DNA of 64,000 nt from Prado023 sp963818445 (GCA_963818445.1 CAWFSG010000021.1:62001-126000); one strand, 5' to 3'; counted from the stretch's first letter, positions 36,679 through 46,049 are shown. Notes: generated by a model from the letters alone, not told the origin. Program-made: numbers and translations.

Positions 36679-36753
36679 GGGCCTCTAGCTCAATGGTAGA
36701 GCTGCGGACTTTTAATCCGTAGGTTGCGGGTTCGAGCCCCGCGGGGCCCACCA
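36679..36753 (+). tRNA. tRNA-Lys (anticodon UUU), CCA encoded
   Basis: Acceptor GGGCCTC pairs with GGGGCCC, D arm GCTC/GAGC, anticodon stem GCGGA/TCCGT with loop CTTTTAA (anticodon TTT), T arm GCGGG-TTCGAGC-CCCGC, discriminator A and encoded CCA. All arms fold normally. Confidence 0.95.
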
Positions 36754-36959
36754 TCACCACCTCCGCTGTAATGCCGTGATTCTCACCCGATCGAGTTCCT
36801 GCCCGTTCTCGGTACGCGCTGGTGTCGGCCTGGGGGCCAGCCGACTGGGTCTCTCGTCGGCCGTAGTGATTCGTGGCCCGCCGACCTCCACCGAAGAAGG
36901 TGCTCGATCAAGGCGATGCGACCTCGCACGGTCCGTCACGGGGCAGCGCGTTGCGAGGT

Positions 36960-37397
36960 TCAGGCCTCGAGCAGTTCCTTGAGGTTGGCGAGGTTGGTCG
37001 ACACGCTCCGGGAGTACATGCGGGTCACGATCGGGTCGGCGAGTTTGCCGAAGAACCCACCGATCGTGGGGACGTCCTGGTGGAACGTCACCTTGGTCCC
37101 ACCCTCGGCGTCGTCAAAGCGATAGCTGTAGGTGAACGCCATCGGCGACTCGACGCTGGCGTAGGTGAACACCACGCCCTCTTCGAGCTCCGTCACCTTC
37201 GACGTCCACTCGACGTTGCGGCCCGCGACCCGGGTTACGCCCTTGGCGGTGGTGTCGGATTGAACGGGTCCGGGTGGAGTTGCCTCGTATTCGATGATGT
37301 TCGATGACCAATCCAGCAGGTTCGCGGAGTCCGCGGCGAAGGCGTAGACCTCAGCGCGTGGCTTGCTGATGACGATGCTTTCCTCAACGACGGGCAT
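36960..37397 (-). CDS. SRPBCC family protein
   Basis: 145 aa. Starts VVEESIVISKPRAEVYAFAADSANLLDWSSNI and continues with the strand pattern and C-terminal helix (RSVSTNLANLKELLEA) of polyketide-cyclase/START-like domains. AGGAGG precedes the ATG at 37397. Ligand or role unknown. An inverted repeat lies about 85 nt upstream. Confidence 0.8.
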   Translation of the reverse strand: MPVVEESIVISKPRAEVYAFAADSANLLDWSSNIIEYEATPPGPVQSDTTAKGVTRVAGRNVEWTSKVTELEEGVVFTYASVESPMAFTYSYRFDDAEGGTKVTFHQDVPTIGGFFGKLADPIVTRMYSRSVSTNLANLKELLEA

Positions 37398-37480
37398 GAG
37401 TAGCCTCCTGACTCGAACGGCCCCGGTCCTCGGCGGCCCGCGACCCGAGATGGCGTCCTGACGAAACGGGACGTCTATGA

Positions 37481-37498
37481 AGTTAGCCTCTCCTAACT
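37481..37498. promoter_or_regulatory. Dyad upstream of the SRPBCC gene
   Basis: AGTTAG (37481-37486) and CTAACT (37493-37498) form a perfect 6-bp inverted repeat with a 6-nt spacer, flanked by two copies of the palindrome GACGTC (37470-37475, 37501-37506). This position in a promoter region suggests an operator. No regulator gene is adjacent. Confidence 0.35.
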
Positions 37499-37646
37499 CA
37501 GACGTCTAGGCCTCATCGTGTGTCCGGCCGATGACCCAAAGTCATCCCGCGAGTCCGCCCCAGTTGACTCAGTCCAAGCGAGGGGCGACAGAGAACGACG
37601 GGGAGGCGTACTGCGACCGCAGACCTACGCGGCTCGACTCGACGAC

Positions 37647-37832
37647 ATGACATTCAAGGCACTCTCCGGGCCCGGTGGAGCCGAGCAGCTGTGTTGGGCC
37701 TGTGAGTACCTGCTTTACTCGCTCGGGTGGATGACCCTGATGATCATCGTCTCGATCCCGGTCACAGCGGCAATGCTGTCCATGGTTCGAGGCGTGGCCC
37801 CGTGCTGCCGTTCCGAGCTGCTTTGGAGATAG
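37647..37832 (+). CDS. Possible small membrane protein
   Basis: 61 aa from ATG 37647, with one hydrophobic helix (YSLGWMTLMIIVSIPVTAAML) and five cysteines. There is no convincing ribosome binding site and the codon bias is weak, so this may be a chance frame in the 490-nt gap before the TRIC-family gene. Confidence 0.2.
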   Translation: MTFKALSGPGGAEQLCWACEYLLYSLGWMTLMIIVSIPVTAAMLSMVRGVAPCCRSELLWR

Positions 37833-37884
37833 CCCCGACTCCCACGGCGCGGGCCAACCGGCCCACCATCTGCAGGAGGTCGTG

Positions 37885-38640
37885 ATGCCACTTGATGGCG
37901 ACGTCACCCTCATCGACGTGCCCACGTGGCTTGACCTGCTCACGATCGTCGTGGCAGCCCTGGGCGGGGCGCTGTTTGCGGCCCGGCGTGGGGTCACGGT
38001 CACCGGGGTCCTGCTCATCGCGGTGGCTGCCGGGCTCGGAGGCGGGATGATCCGCGATGTCCTGCTGGACGTCGGGCCCCCCTTGGCCATCTCCGATCCG
38101 GCGTATCTCCCAGCGGCGGCCGTGGCGGCGGTGTGCGGGATGCTGCTGGCGCGCTGGTCGGCGCACCTGGCATGGCCGATGCTGCTGCTGGACTCCCTGG
38201 CCATCGGGTTGTTCGCGGTCGTGGGCGTGGAGCGCACCCTGGCCGCCGACTACCCACCGGCCTCCGCCGTGCTGATCGGGGTGATCGCCGCCATCGCCGG
38301 GGGGATCATCCGCGATCTCCTGGCCGGTGACGCGCCGGCCATCATGCAGGAGGGGCCTTGGGACGCCTCCGCGGCCTTGGTCGGCTCGGTCATCATGGTC
38401 GTCCTCGTTGCGGGGTTGGACCTGCCCACGCGGCTCGTCGAGTGGCCGATCATCCTGTTGATCACCACCCTGGCGGTGCTGTCGGTGAAGCTCGGGTGGC
38501 GTGCCCCGATGGCACACGACCTGGCTCCGGTGCTGGAGCGCCCGGTGGCCGTCGTGCGCCGGGTCGCGAGGCCCGTCCGGTCCACGGGCGCATCGGGTGA
38601 GCCGGGCTCGACCGACCAGGCGGGGGACGAAGGTCGTTGA
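37885..38640 (+). CDS. TRIC-family (UPF0126) membrane channel protein
   Basis: 251 aa. Two repeats of three helices with the family glycine motif: GLGGGMIRDVLL in the first and AGGIIRDLLAGDAP in the second, as in prokaryotic TRIC monovalent cation channels. C-terminal 40 residues are a polar tail. ATG 37885 has AGGAGG 7 nt upstream. Confidence 0.85.
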   Translation: MPLDGDVTLIDVPTWLDLLTIVVAALGGALFAARRGVTVTGVLLIAVAAGLGGGMIRDVLLDVGPPLAISDPAYLPAAAVAAVCGMLLARWSAHLAWPMLLLDSLAIGLFAVVGVERTLAADYPPASAVLIGVIAAIAGGIIRDLLAGDAPAIMQEGPWDASAALVGSVIMVVLVAGLDLPTRLVEWPIILLITTLAVLSVKLGWRAPMAHDLAPVLERPVAVVRRVARPVRSTGASGEPGSTDQAGDEGR

Positions 38641-38763
38641 CCGTCTCGGAGTCTGCGCGTCGGAATGCACGGCAAACGGCAGCCGGCATCCCGGCGCTGG
38701 ACCCGGGACCTTGGCGCCGCGCCACGGTGCAGGCGCCGAGGCGGCGCCAGGGGCAGGATCGGT

Positions 38764-40398
38764 CTACCGGCTCGCCTCGTCGACCTCGGCGACCAGTGGA
38801 TCGAGGACAACCTCGGGATGGTCGCGCTGCACCCACTGGACCTGCCAGCGGTCGGTGAACAGGGCCAGGAGCGCGCCGTCGCCGCGTTCGAGCACCTCAG
38901 TGCCCCGGCGGGCCTCGATCGCGGCGATGTCCTCGCGGCGGGTCCGCCGGGCGATCGTGTAGGGCAGGGTCTCGAGGTGGATCGGCGCGTGCAGCTCGTG
39001 CTCGAGCCGGTGTGCGGCGACCTCGAACTGCATGGGGCCGACGGCGGCGAGCACCGGTGCCTGGTTGCCGCGCCGGTCCGAGCGCAGCACCTGCACCACG
39101 CCCTCCTGGTCGAGCTGGTCGATGCCGCGCTGGAACTGCTTGTACCGCGAGGGATCCTTGGCGCGGGCGATCCGGAAGTGCTCGGGGGCGAAGCTCGGGA
39201 TCGGCGGGAACCGGACGGGGGTCTCGGCGTACAGGGTGTCGCCGGCCCGCAGCGACCCGGCGTTCACCAGCCCGATCACGTCCCCGGGGTAGGCGATCTC
39301 CAGGGTCTCGCGGGTCCGGCCGAACACGGCGTGCACGTACTTCGTCGCGAACGAGCGTCCCGTCGGCTCGTGGGTCAGCACGTCGCCTCGGTGGAACACC
39401 CCGGAGTTCACCCGTGCGAACGCCAGGCGGTCGCGGTGCGCTGAGTCCATCCCGGCCTGCACCTTGAACACCTGGGCGCTGAACGGTGCCTCGACCGGCC
39501 GCGGCGTGCCCGCCTCATCGGGCCGCGGGCCGGCCGGAGGCGCGAGGTCGCACAGCACGTCGAGCAGCTGACCGACGCCGAAGTTCAGCACTGCGGCGGC
39601 GAACAGCACCGGCGTGGTCCGCTCGGCCAGGTACTGGGCCTCGTCGTGGTTGTAGCCGTCGGCGTCGAGCAGCTCATGCTCGCCCACCGCCTCCGCCCAG
39701 GCGTCACCCTCGCTGGCCAGGGCGGCCTGCGGGTCGAGGAACTGCTGCGGGGCGATCGACGCGCCTCCCGCGGTCCGGGTGAACTTGATGAATCCACCGG
39801 TCGTGCGATCCAGCACCCCGCGGAAGTCCCCGGCGATCCCGACCGGCCAGGTCAGGGGCGTGGGGATCAGCCCGGTCCGGGTCTGGATCTCGTCCATCAG
39901 CGCCAGTGGGTCCCGGCCGGGACGGTCCCACTTGTTCACCACCGTCAGGATCGGCACGCCGCGGCTGCGGCAGACCTCGAACAGCTTCATCGTCTGGGGC
40001 TCCAGACCCTTGGCCGCATCCAGCAGCATGACCGCGCTGTCCACGGCGGTCAGCACCCGGTAGGTGTCCTCGGAGAAGTCCGCGTGGCCGGGGGTGTCCA
40101 CCAGGTTCAGCACGATGTCGCGGTAGGTGAACTGCAGGGCTGAGGAGCTGATCGAGATGCCGCGCGCCTGCTCCATCTCCATCCAGTCCGACACGGTCGA
40201 GCGCCGGCCGGCCTTGCCGTGCACCGCGCCGGCCTGCCCGATCGCCCGCGCGTGCAGCGACAGGGCCTCGGTCAGCGTCGACTTGCCCGCGTCGGGGTGG
40301 CTGATGACGGCGAACGTCCGGCGGCGTCCGGCCTCGGCGGACACCGATCCGACGCCCCCCGTCAGGGCGGATCCCGGGCCGGATGACGGCTCGCTCAT
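38764..40398 (-). CDS. prfC: Peptide chain release factor 3
   Basis: 544 aa, the size of RF3. A GTPase that recycles RF1/RF2 from the ribosome. G1 FAVISHPDAGKSTLTEAL, the RF3-typical GRRSTVSDWMEMEQARGISISSSALQF, G3 VDTPGHADFSEDTYR, G4 VVNKWDRPGRD, and the C-terminal RF3 domain with PRKYKQ-like SRYKQFQRGIDQLDQEGVVQV. ATG 40398 has GGGAG upstream. Converges with the TRIC gene. Confidence 0.93.
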   Translation of the reverse strand: MSEPSSGPGSALTGGVGSVSAEAGRRRTFAVISHPDAGKSTLTEALSLHARAIGQAGAVHGKAGRRSTVSDWMEMEQARGISISSSALQFTYRDIVLNLVDTPGHADFSEDTYRVLTAVDSAVMLLDAAKGLEPQTMKLFEVCRSRGVPILTVVNKWDRPGRDPLALMDEIQTRTGLIPTPLTWPVGIAGDFRGVLDRTTGGFIKFTRTAGGASIAPQQFLDPQAALASEGDAWAEAVGEHELLDADGYNHDEAQYLAERTTPVLFAAAVLNFGVGQLLDVLCDLAPPAGPRPDEAGTPRPVEAPFSAQVFKVQAGMDSAHRDRLAFARVNSGVFHRGDVLTHEPTGRSFATKYVHAVFGRTRETLEIAYPGDVIGLVNAGSLRAGDTLYAETPVRFPPIPSFAPEHFRIARAKDPSRYKQFQRGIDQLDQEGVVQVLRSDRRGNQAPVLAAVGPMQFEVAAHRLEHELHAPIHLETLPYTIARRTRREDIAAIEARRGTEVLERGDGALLALFTDRWQVQWVQRDHPEVVLDPLVAEVDEASR

Positions 40399-40651
40399 CG
40401 GACTCCCAGGTGCTGTTCGGACGGGCCCACCTGCTCCTCGGAGCCGGGGCGACGGGCGCCGACGACGGCACCCTGTGGACCGGATTCTACGCCTCACCGA
40501 GGGCCCGCCCGGTCGTCGTCGTCCGGCGATGGGATCCCCTCCAGGGGGCGAATGTGCGTGCCATCGGTCAAGTTCTGGGGCAGGGTGTGCCGACGACCAC
40601 CTGCACAGGCCCCAACCCGGGGGCGCGACCGACACCGAGGGGGCACCTGGC

Positions 40652-41662
40652 GTGTACGCATCCGTGCGCACCGTGGCCGTCGCTGCGGCAGCGGCCATGA
40701 GCCTGTTCGCCGGCACCGTGTCGATCGCCCAGGCGAGCGTGCCCCGCTCCGCGCCGGCCGATGACGCGATCCGCGTAGCCACCTACAACGTCATGAAGAC
40801 GACCCGCCTGGCGAACAAGTGGTCGTGGTCCACGCGTCGGGGCGCCCTGGTGAACACGGTCCGGGATGCCTCGCCCGACGTCCTGGCTGTCCAGGAGGCC
40901 AACCTCCAGCGCTGGGGCGGCGCCACGCACCTCGAGGACGTTCGCGGGCTCCTGGGCTCCCTCGGCTACCAGATCGCCTCCACGGACTACTCCCAGTGCA
41001 CCCTCGGGTGCACGCGCGGGGCGCACATCTTCTTCAAGCCCTCGCGGATGAGCCTGGCGACCCTGCCCACGGGCGCTCCGGCCGCCGGCATGGCGGGGAT
41101 GTCCACCATCGGGAACGTCGACTTCGGCAGGACCCAGGACCGCAACGCGTCCTACGCCTTCCTGACCCCCCTGGGCAGCAGCCGGACCACCCTGTTCATC
41201 TCAGCCCACCTGCCGACCGAGAAGGACGGCGAGGGCGAGCGCCTTCGTGTCGCCGTCGCGTCGGGTCTGCGGCCGTGGGCCAACGCTCTGATCGCGGGCA
41301 GTGGGCTCGACGGGGTGAACATCGTGATCGGGGGGGACTTCAACTCCTTCCAGCGTCGCCAGCCCAACGGCGCTCAGCAGGTCCTGGCCAGCTCGGGGCT
41401 CATCGATGGGTTCGCTGCCCCGGTCAAGGTCAACGGCAACTACTCGACGGTCAACTACACCCCGAAGACGCGCAAGTACAAGGGCTTCCCGCCCAGGCCC
41501 TACTACTACGGCCGGGACACGACCCGGATCGACTACATCTTCTCCACCGCCCCGCCCCTGCGCCACGAGGTGGTCCTGCACCTGACCGCGAACGGGAAGT
41601 TCGACAACAACTACCGCGCGTCGGACCACAACATGGTGCTGGTCGACCTCCCCCTGCGCTGA
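40652..41662 (+). CDS. Secreted endonuclease/exonuclease/phosphatase family protein
   Basis: 336 aa. A Sec signal peptide (ASVRTVAVAAAAAMSLFAGTVSIAQASV, likely cut near residue 29) is followed by an EEP (DNase I-like) domain: RVATYNVMKTT, DVLAVQEANL, FISAHLPTE, IGGDFNSF and the final RASDHNMVLVDL, covering the catalytic Asn, Glu, Asp and His. Likely an extracellular nuclease or phosphodiesterase. GTG 40652 has GAGGGGG upstream; GTG 40664 is an alternative. Confidence 0.8.
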   Translation: MYASVRTVAVAAAAAMSLFAGTVSIAQASVPRSAPADDAIRVATYNVMKTTRLANKWSWSTRRGALVNTVRDASPDVLAVQEANLQRWGGATHLEDVRGLLGSLGYQIASTDYSQCTLGCTRGAHIFFKPSRMSLATLPTGAPAAGMAGMSTIGNVDFGRTQDRNASYAFLTPLGSSRTTLFISAHLPTEKDGEGERLRVAVASGLRPWANALIAGSGLDGVNIVIGGDFNSFQRRQPNGAQQVLASSGLIDGFAAPVKVNGNYSTVNYTPKTRKYKGFPPRPYYYGRDTTRIDYIFSTAPPLRHEVVLHLTANGKFDNNYRASDHNMVLVDLPLR

Positions 41663-41695
41663 GCCCGCCGCCCGCTCGCGGCGATCCGGTGGGGG

Positions 41696-42523
41696 TCAGC
41701 GCTGGTGGGTGTCGTGGGCGGGGTCGTCGAGGAAGCCCTCCCACTCGTGCATGCTGCCCAGCCCGTAGGCCACCTCGAGGTTGTGCCGGGTGCACACCTG
41801 CGCCGGCGGGCCTGAGGCGATCACCCGCCCGCTGACGAGCACCACCCAGTCCGCGGCCCGGGCCTCATCGAGGTCGTGCGTGGTCAGGATGACGGTGCAG
41901 CCGTCGGCGAGCTTCTCATGGATGAGGGTGTCGATCGTCGCCGCCGAGGTGATGTCCAGGCCCGTCAGTGGCTCGTCGAGCACGAGGAGCTCGTGCTCCT
42001 GCACGATGCCCTGCGCGATGAGGACGCGCTGGCGCTGCCCGCCCGAGAGCTCGTGCATGTGCCGGCGGGCCAGGTGGCTGATCTCCATGCGCTCCAGGGC
42101 CTCGTCGATCGCCTGCCGGTCCGAGGCGCGGAACCGACCGAACATGCCCCGCTCGGCGTACCGACCGAGTCCCACGACCTCCCGGACGGTGATGGGCGTG
42201 ACCCGCGGGACCGGCGTCGCCTGCATGACGTAGCTGACGCGCTCCCGAGCAGACTCCGGATCCACCCCCAGGACCTGCAGGCTGCCGGCCGCCACGGGGA
42301 CCAGGCCGATCAGCGCGGACAGCAGTGTTGACTTGCCCGATCCGTTCGGGCCGATCACCGAGACCACGCCGACCCGCGGGATCTGGAACGACGAGGTGGA
42401 GATGGCCACGTAGCTGCCGTAGCGCAGCTCGAGGTCGCGTGCCTCGACGATGGGATCGCTGCCGCCCGACCCGGTGCCGGGGCTGTGGACGTGCCCACCC
42501 TGCGGCGGCGTCGTGGGGTCCAT
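41696..42523 (-). CDS. znuC: Metal ABC transporter ATP-binding protein (zinc/manganese type)
   Basis: 275 aa. Walker A VIGPNGSGKSTLL, Q-loop VMQATP, signature ELSGGQRQRVLIAQG, Walker B LLVLDEPLTGLD and switch His in TTHDLDEA. The short His-containing N-terminus (GGHVHSPGTG) may bind metal. The ATG overlaps the permease stop by one base. With the permease and binding protein it forms a complete importer next to a Fur-family repressor, so zinc is the likely substrate. Confidence 0.9.
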   Translation of the reverse strand: MDPTTPPQGGHVHSPGTGSGGSDPIVEARDLELRYGSYVAISTSSFQIPRVGVVSVIGPNGSGKSTLLSALIGLVPVAAGSLQVLGVDPESARERVSYVMQATPVPRVTPITVREVVGLGRYAERGMFGRFRASDRQAIDEALERMEISHLARRHMHELSGGQRQRVLIAQGIVQEHELLVLDEPLTGLDITSAATIDTLIHEKLADGCTVILTTHDLDEARAADWVVLVSGRVIASGPPAQVCTRHNLEVAYGLGSMHEWEGFLDDPAHDTHQR

Positions 42524-43410
42524 CAGGCCACCGCCCCGACCTCGTCGCCAGGGCGATTGACGGCGTCGTTGTCGCGCAACTGGCGCCGGGAGTGGACCGC
42601 CTTGGAGAACGGCAGCACCAGGAAGAAGATCGCCACCGGGATGATGGCCATCGTCGCCGAGGCGGCCGTGCCGAGGTGGTAGCTGATCACCAACCCGAGC
42701 CACACCGAGACCACCGACAGCGCAGCCGCACCGACCATCATCCGGGGAACCGTCCGCGAGACCAGGGAGGCGGTCGCCGGGGGCCCGACCAGCAGGGCGA
42801 ACACCAGCAGGGTGCCGACCGCCTGGAAGCTGCCGATGACCGCGGTGGCGATCAGCACCAGCAGGGCTGCGTGCGCCATCCGCGGGCGCATCCCCAGCAG
42901 GTAGGCCTTCTGCTCGTTGAACGACAGCGCCAGCAGCGGCCGGTACAGCAGGATCGACGCGGCGATCACGACGGCACCCAGTGCCAGCTGCCACGCGATG
43001 TCCTCCCGGGTCACGCCCAGGGCGTCGCCGAAGAGGATCGAGGTCAGGCTGCCGGTGTAGCTGTCGACCTTGGAGATGATCACCACGCCCAGGCCGAGCA
43101 TGCCGACGAAGAGCAGGCCGATCGCGGTGTCCTCGCTGAGGCTGCTGTGGCGTCGGACCGTCTCGATCAGCAGCAGCATGACCACCGCCGCGATCGCCGC
43201 CCCGAGCAGCGGGGAGAAGTTGAACGCCACCGCGGCAGCGATCCCGGGCACGACGCCGTGGGTGAAGGCGTCGCCGAAGAAGGCCATCCCGCGCAGGACC
43301 AGCCACGTGCCGACCACCGAGCACATCAGCCCGGCGAGGATGCCGCCGACGAGCGCGCGCTGCTGGAAGCCCAGCGCGAACGGCTCGGTGAACCACTCGA
43401 TCAGGGTCAC
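42523..43410 (-). CDS. znuB: Metal ABC transporter permease
   Basis: 295 aa with about eight helices. ABC-3 family features: LMCSVVGTWLVLRGMAFFGDAFTHGVVPGIAAA near residue 35, ALSFNEQKAYLLGMRPRMAHAALLV and VGTLLVFALLVGPPATA. Forms the membrane channel of the zinc-type importer. Lies between the binding-protein and ATPase genes with tight spacing. Confidence 0.9.
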   Translation of the reverse strand: MTLIEWFTEPFALGFQQRALVGGILAGLMCSVVGTWLVLRGMAFFGDAFTHGVVPGIAAAVAFNFSPLLGAAIAAVVMLLLIETVRRHSSLSEDTAIGLLFVGMLGLGVVIISKVDSYTGSLTSILFGDALGVTREDIAWQLALGAVVIAASILLYRPLLALSFNEQKAYLLGMRPRMAHAALLVLIATAVIGSFQAVGTLLVFALLVGPPATASLVSRTVPRMMVGAAALSVVSVWLGLVISYHLGTAASATMAIIPVAIFFLVLPFSKAVHSRRQLRDNDAVNRPGDEVGAVA

Positions 43411-43419
43411 GGGCGCAGC

Positions 43420-44376
43420 CTAGCCACCGAGCGCAGCGGAGATCCGCTGGGCGTTGGTGGTCACCATGCCCTGGTAGCTGTCCGCACCGGACCCGGGCTC
43501 GCCCAGGCTGTCCACGTAGAGCGACACGACCTCGATGTCGCCGACCTCCGATGCCAGGGCGTCGATCAGCGCCTGCGGGTTGGCCGTGTTGGCGAAGATC
43601 GCGGGTACGCCAGCCGCCTTGACGGTCGCCGCGAGGGCCGCCAGCTCCGCGGAGCTCGGCTCGGCCAGAGTGGATCCGCCGGGGATGACCGTGCCGGCGA
43701 CCGTGTAGCCGTACGCGGCGGCGAGGTAGCCCAGGGCATCGTGATCGGTCACGAGGATGCGGCGGTCCTCGGGAACCGTGGCCAGGGTTGCGGCCACCTC
43801 GTCGTTCACGGTCATGAGCTCGCCCTGCAGCGTCGTGCCGCACTCGGCGAAGTCGGGGTTCCCCGTTGACTTCGTCAGCTCGCCGCCGATCAGGCCGGAG
43901 GCCTTGGCCGCACGCGTGACGTCGTGCCACACGTGGGGGTCCTCACTGGTCGGCTCGTCGGCGTGGGCGGCAGCCGCGGCGTCGCCGAACGGCAGCGGAT
44001 CGACCTGCGGGGCGACCTCGAACACGCGGGCACCATCGGACTTCGCGGACTCGATGCTCTGGGCGAGTCCCTCCTCGAGCCCCAAGCCGTTGGCGATCAC
44101 GAGGTCGGCGGACACCATCGCCGCCACATCCTGGGACGAGGGGGAGTAGTCGTGCGGGTCGGTGCCGACCGGCATGAGCGTGGTCACCTCACCGACGCCG
44201 GCGCACTCGACGATCTGGCGCGTGAGGTCGCCCCAGATCGTGGTCGTGGCCACGACCCGCGCCCCAGCGCCCCCGGCTCCGGGGGACGCGGGCGACCCGG
44301 CATCCGAGCCGCATCCGGCCAGTGCCAGGGCCGCCGCAGCGATGCCGGCCACGGTGCGTGCGATGGGGTGCGCCAT
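43420..44376 (-). CDS. znuA: Metal ABC transporter substrate-binding lipoprotein
   Basis: 318 aa. Signal peptide with lipobox LALAGC, then the cluster A-1 fold: VVATTTIWGDLTRQIVE, the metal His in GTDPHDYSPSSQD, DPHVWHDV, VTDHDALGYLAAAYGY and the late NTANPQALIDALA. The His-rich loop is small (AAAHADEP). The ATG has GAAGGA upstream. First gene of the importer operon, divergent from the Fur-family regulator. Confidence 0.9.
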   Translation of the reverse strand: MAHPIARTVAGIAAAALALAGCGSDAGSPASPGAGGAGARVVATTTIWGDLTRQIVECAGVGEVTTLMPVGTDPHDYSPSSQDVAAMVSADLVIANGLGLEEGLAQSIESAKSDGARVFEVAPQVDPLPFGDAAAAAHADEPTSEDPHVWHDVTRAAKASGLIGGELTKSTGNPDFAECGTTLQGELMTVNDEVAATLATVPEDRRILVTDHDALGYLAAAYGYTVAGTVIPGGSTLAEPSSAELAALAATVKAAGVPAIFANTANPQALIDALASEVGDIEVVSLYVDSLGEPGSGADSYQGMVTTNAQRISAALGG

Positions 44377-44422
44377 CAGTGGTCCTTCCCATGCGAGGCG
44401 AGTCTGCAACGAATGAGAATCA

Positions 44423-44466
44423 GTCTAGATTAGACGAGGGCGACTGCCAAATGGGAGCGATTCCCA
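44423..44466. promoter_or_regulatory. Dyads in the znuA-zur divergent promoter
   Basis: Two perfect inverted repeats: GTCTA-gat-TAGAC (44423-44435) and TGGGA-gcgat-TCCCA (44452-44466). A TGAGAAT half-site like that of actinobacterial Zur boxes lies at 44414-44420. Any of these could be the repressor site; none is a full canonical Zur box. Confidence 0.4.
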
Positions 44467-44531
44467 GTTGAGGTCCAGTCATCGGGGGAAGCGAGGTCCG
44501 GCAGGGTCAACCGCTCACCCGACCCGACCGT

Positions 44532-44537
44532 TAGTCT
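44532..44537 (+). promoter_or_regulatory. -10 box of a leaderless promoter for the Fur-family gene
   Basis: TAGTCT ends 6 nt before ATG 44544. Confidence 0.5.
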
Positions 44538-44543
44538 TCCGCC

Positions 44544-44951
44544 ATGGCCAGCCCCGCCCAGCCCCGCCAGCGGACCACGCGCCAGCGGGTGGCCGTCGCC
44601 GAGCTGCTGGCAGAGTCGGGGGAGTTCCGCAGCGCCCAGGACATCCACGCAGCGCTGCGTGCCCGCGGCGCGTCCGTCGGGCTCGCGACGGTCTACCGGA
44701 ACCTGGGGCTGATGGCCGAGCTCGGTGAGGTCGACACCCTGGTGCGCGACGACGGCGAGACCCTGTACCGCCAGTGCAGCGACGTGCACCACCACCACCT
44801 GGTCTGCCGGCAGTGCGGGCGCACCGTGGAGATCGCCGGCCCGGCCGTGGAGAAGTGGGCGAACGCCGTCGCAGCTGAGCACGGGTTCAGCGACGTGAGC
44901 CATCAGTTGGAGCTGTTCGGTCTGTGCGCCACCTGCCGCACCGGCGGCTGA
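44544..44951 (+). CDS. zur: Fur-family metalloregulator, probably Zur
   Basis: 135 aa. Winged helix (TTRQRVAVAELLAESGEFRSAQDIHAALRARGASVGLATVYRNLGLM), then the metal region HHHHLVCRQCGRTVEI and structural CxxC pair LCATCR. Divergent from the zinc-type ABC importer, which it probably represses when zinc is sufficient. Assignment as Zur rather than Fur or another paralogue is from context. Confidence 0.88.
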   Translation: MASPAQPRQRTTRQRVAVAELLAESGEFRSAQDIHAALRARGASVGLATVYRNLGLMAELGEVDTLVRDDGETLYRQCSDVHHHHLVCRQCGRTVEIAGPAVEKWANAVAAEHGFSDVSHQLELFGLCATCRTGG

Positions 44952-45031
44952 GCCACCGACCCCCTGACGGGCCGGATCAGCCTCGTCGTCCTGCCCGTGC
45001 CGTGCACGCTCGCCTGGCACTCCTGCGGCCC

Positions 45032-45037
45032 TACTCT
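45032..45037 (+). promoter_or_regulatory. -10 box of a leaderless promoter
   Basis: TACTCT ends 7 nt before ATG 45045 of the FUSC gene. Confidence 0.5.
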
Positions 45038-45044
45038 GGGCGCC

Positions 45045-46049
45045 ATGGACCCGGATCGGCCCTCGGCGGCATCGAGCGCGTCGGATCCGGTGGTTGACGG
45101 GTCGGGGCCCGCCTCGACCTGGTTGGTCCCGCGACCCGTCCTGATCGGGGCGTTGAAGATCGCCGCGACCCTCATGGCGCCCCTGGTGATCGCGTACCTG
45201 GCCTTCGGGACCGTCGCAGCCCTCGGGGTGGCGATGGGATACACCGGGAGCCTCACTCCCGCACTCAAGCTCCGGTCGGGTCACGCCCTGGCTCTGGTCG
45301 TGCCCGCGGCGATGACCGGCGTCGTCGCCGCGGGCATCGGCGGCCAGGCCCTGCCCGCGGCCTGCTTCGTCGCGCTCGCCTGCCTGCTCGTCGCGCCCGC
45401 GAACGTCGTGCAGAACGGGCTGCTGGCCGGGATCCCGACCATCGCCGCGGTGTACGCCACGCTGCCCGACCATCAGGATCCGACCCAGGTCGGCGCCTGG
45501 ATGCTCGTGGGCGGCGCGATCGTCGTTGGGGTCGCGTCCCGCACCGGGCTGCGGGTGCCTGCCGAACCGGTCGGCGTCGAGCCGTGGACGGCGTGGACCC
45601 ATGCAGTGGCGATGGCTGTCGTCGTCGGCGGGATCGTCCTCGTCCTGGGCGCCGTCGAGATCCCGCACGGCTACTGGATCGCGATGACGATGACCGTCGT
45701 GCTGCGGCCCTATGGCACCGAGACGCAGTCCGTGGCCCGTCAACGGGTCGTCGGCACCACGCTGGGCGCCGTCCTGGCACTCGGCCTGGCCCTGGCGCTG
45801 CCCGCGTGGGCCGCGCTGGCGGTCGCGGTCGCCCTGCTCGTGCTCATGGTCGCCAACGCCCTCCTGGGCCGCTACGCCCAGCAGGTCACGTTCCTCACGC
45901 CGTTCATCGTGCTGATCGGCTCCGGGGGCGGCGACGACGCGGTGGGCGCCGCCCTTGACCGGGTGGTGGCCACATTGGTCGGGGCGGTGCTGGCATCCGT
46001 CATCGCGCTGGCGCTCTGGCGGGTCGACAGGCGTCGTCAGCAGACCTGA
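45045..46049 (+). CDS. FUSC-family membrane protein
   Basis: 334 aa with two blocks of membrane helices, the second with the FUSC signature HGYWIAMTMTVVLRPYGTETQSVARQRVVGTTLGAVLA. Related to AaeB-type aromatic acid exporters. The N-terminal 30 residues are polar. Substrate unknown. Confidence 0.8.
   Translation: MDPDRPSAASSASDPVVDGSGPASTWLVPRPVLIGALKIAATLMAPLVIAYLAFGTVAALGVAMGYTGSLTPALKLRSGHALALVVPAAMTGVVAAGIGGQALPAACFVALACLLVAPANVVQNGLLAGIPTIAAVYATLPDHQDPTQVGAWMLVGGAIVVGVASRTGLRVPAEPVGVEPWTAWTHAVAMAVVVGGIVLVLGAVEIPHGYWIAMTMTVVLRPYGTETQSVARQRVVGTTLGAVLALGLALALPAWAALAVAVALLVLMVANALLGRYAQQVTFLTPFIVLIGSGGGDDAVGAALDRVVATLVGAVLASVIALALWRVDRRRQQT

Noticed and set aside
36209..36760. Minus-strand frame with GPAGLEPATYGLKVRSSTIELEA-like start
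   Set aside because: It is the translated antisense of the tRNA-Lys gene, a known annotation artefact, followed by low-quality codon use.
37518..37646. N-terminal part of a 104-aa plus-strand frame
   Set aside because: Charged, low-complexity sequence without a ribosome binding site; only the part from 37647 could be coding.
40127..40651. N-terminal extension of the secreted EEP-fold protein
   Set aside because: Overlaps the release factor 3 gene and lacks coding character; a signal peptide starts at 40652.
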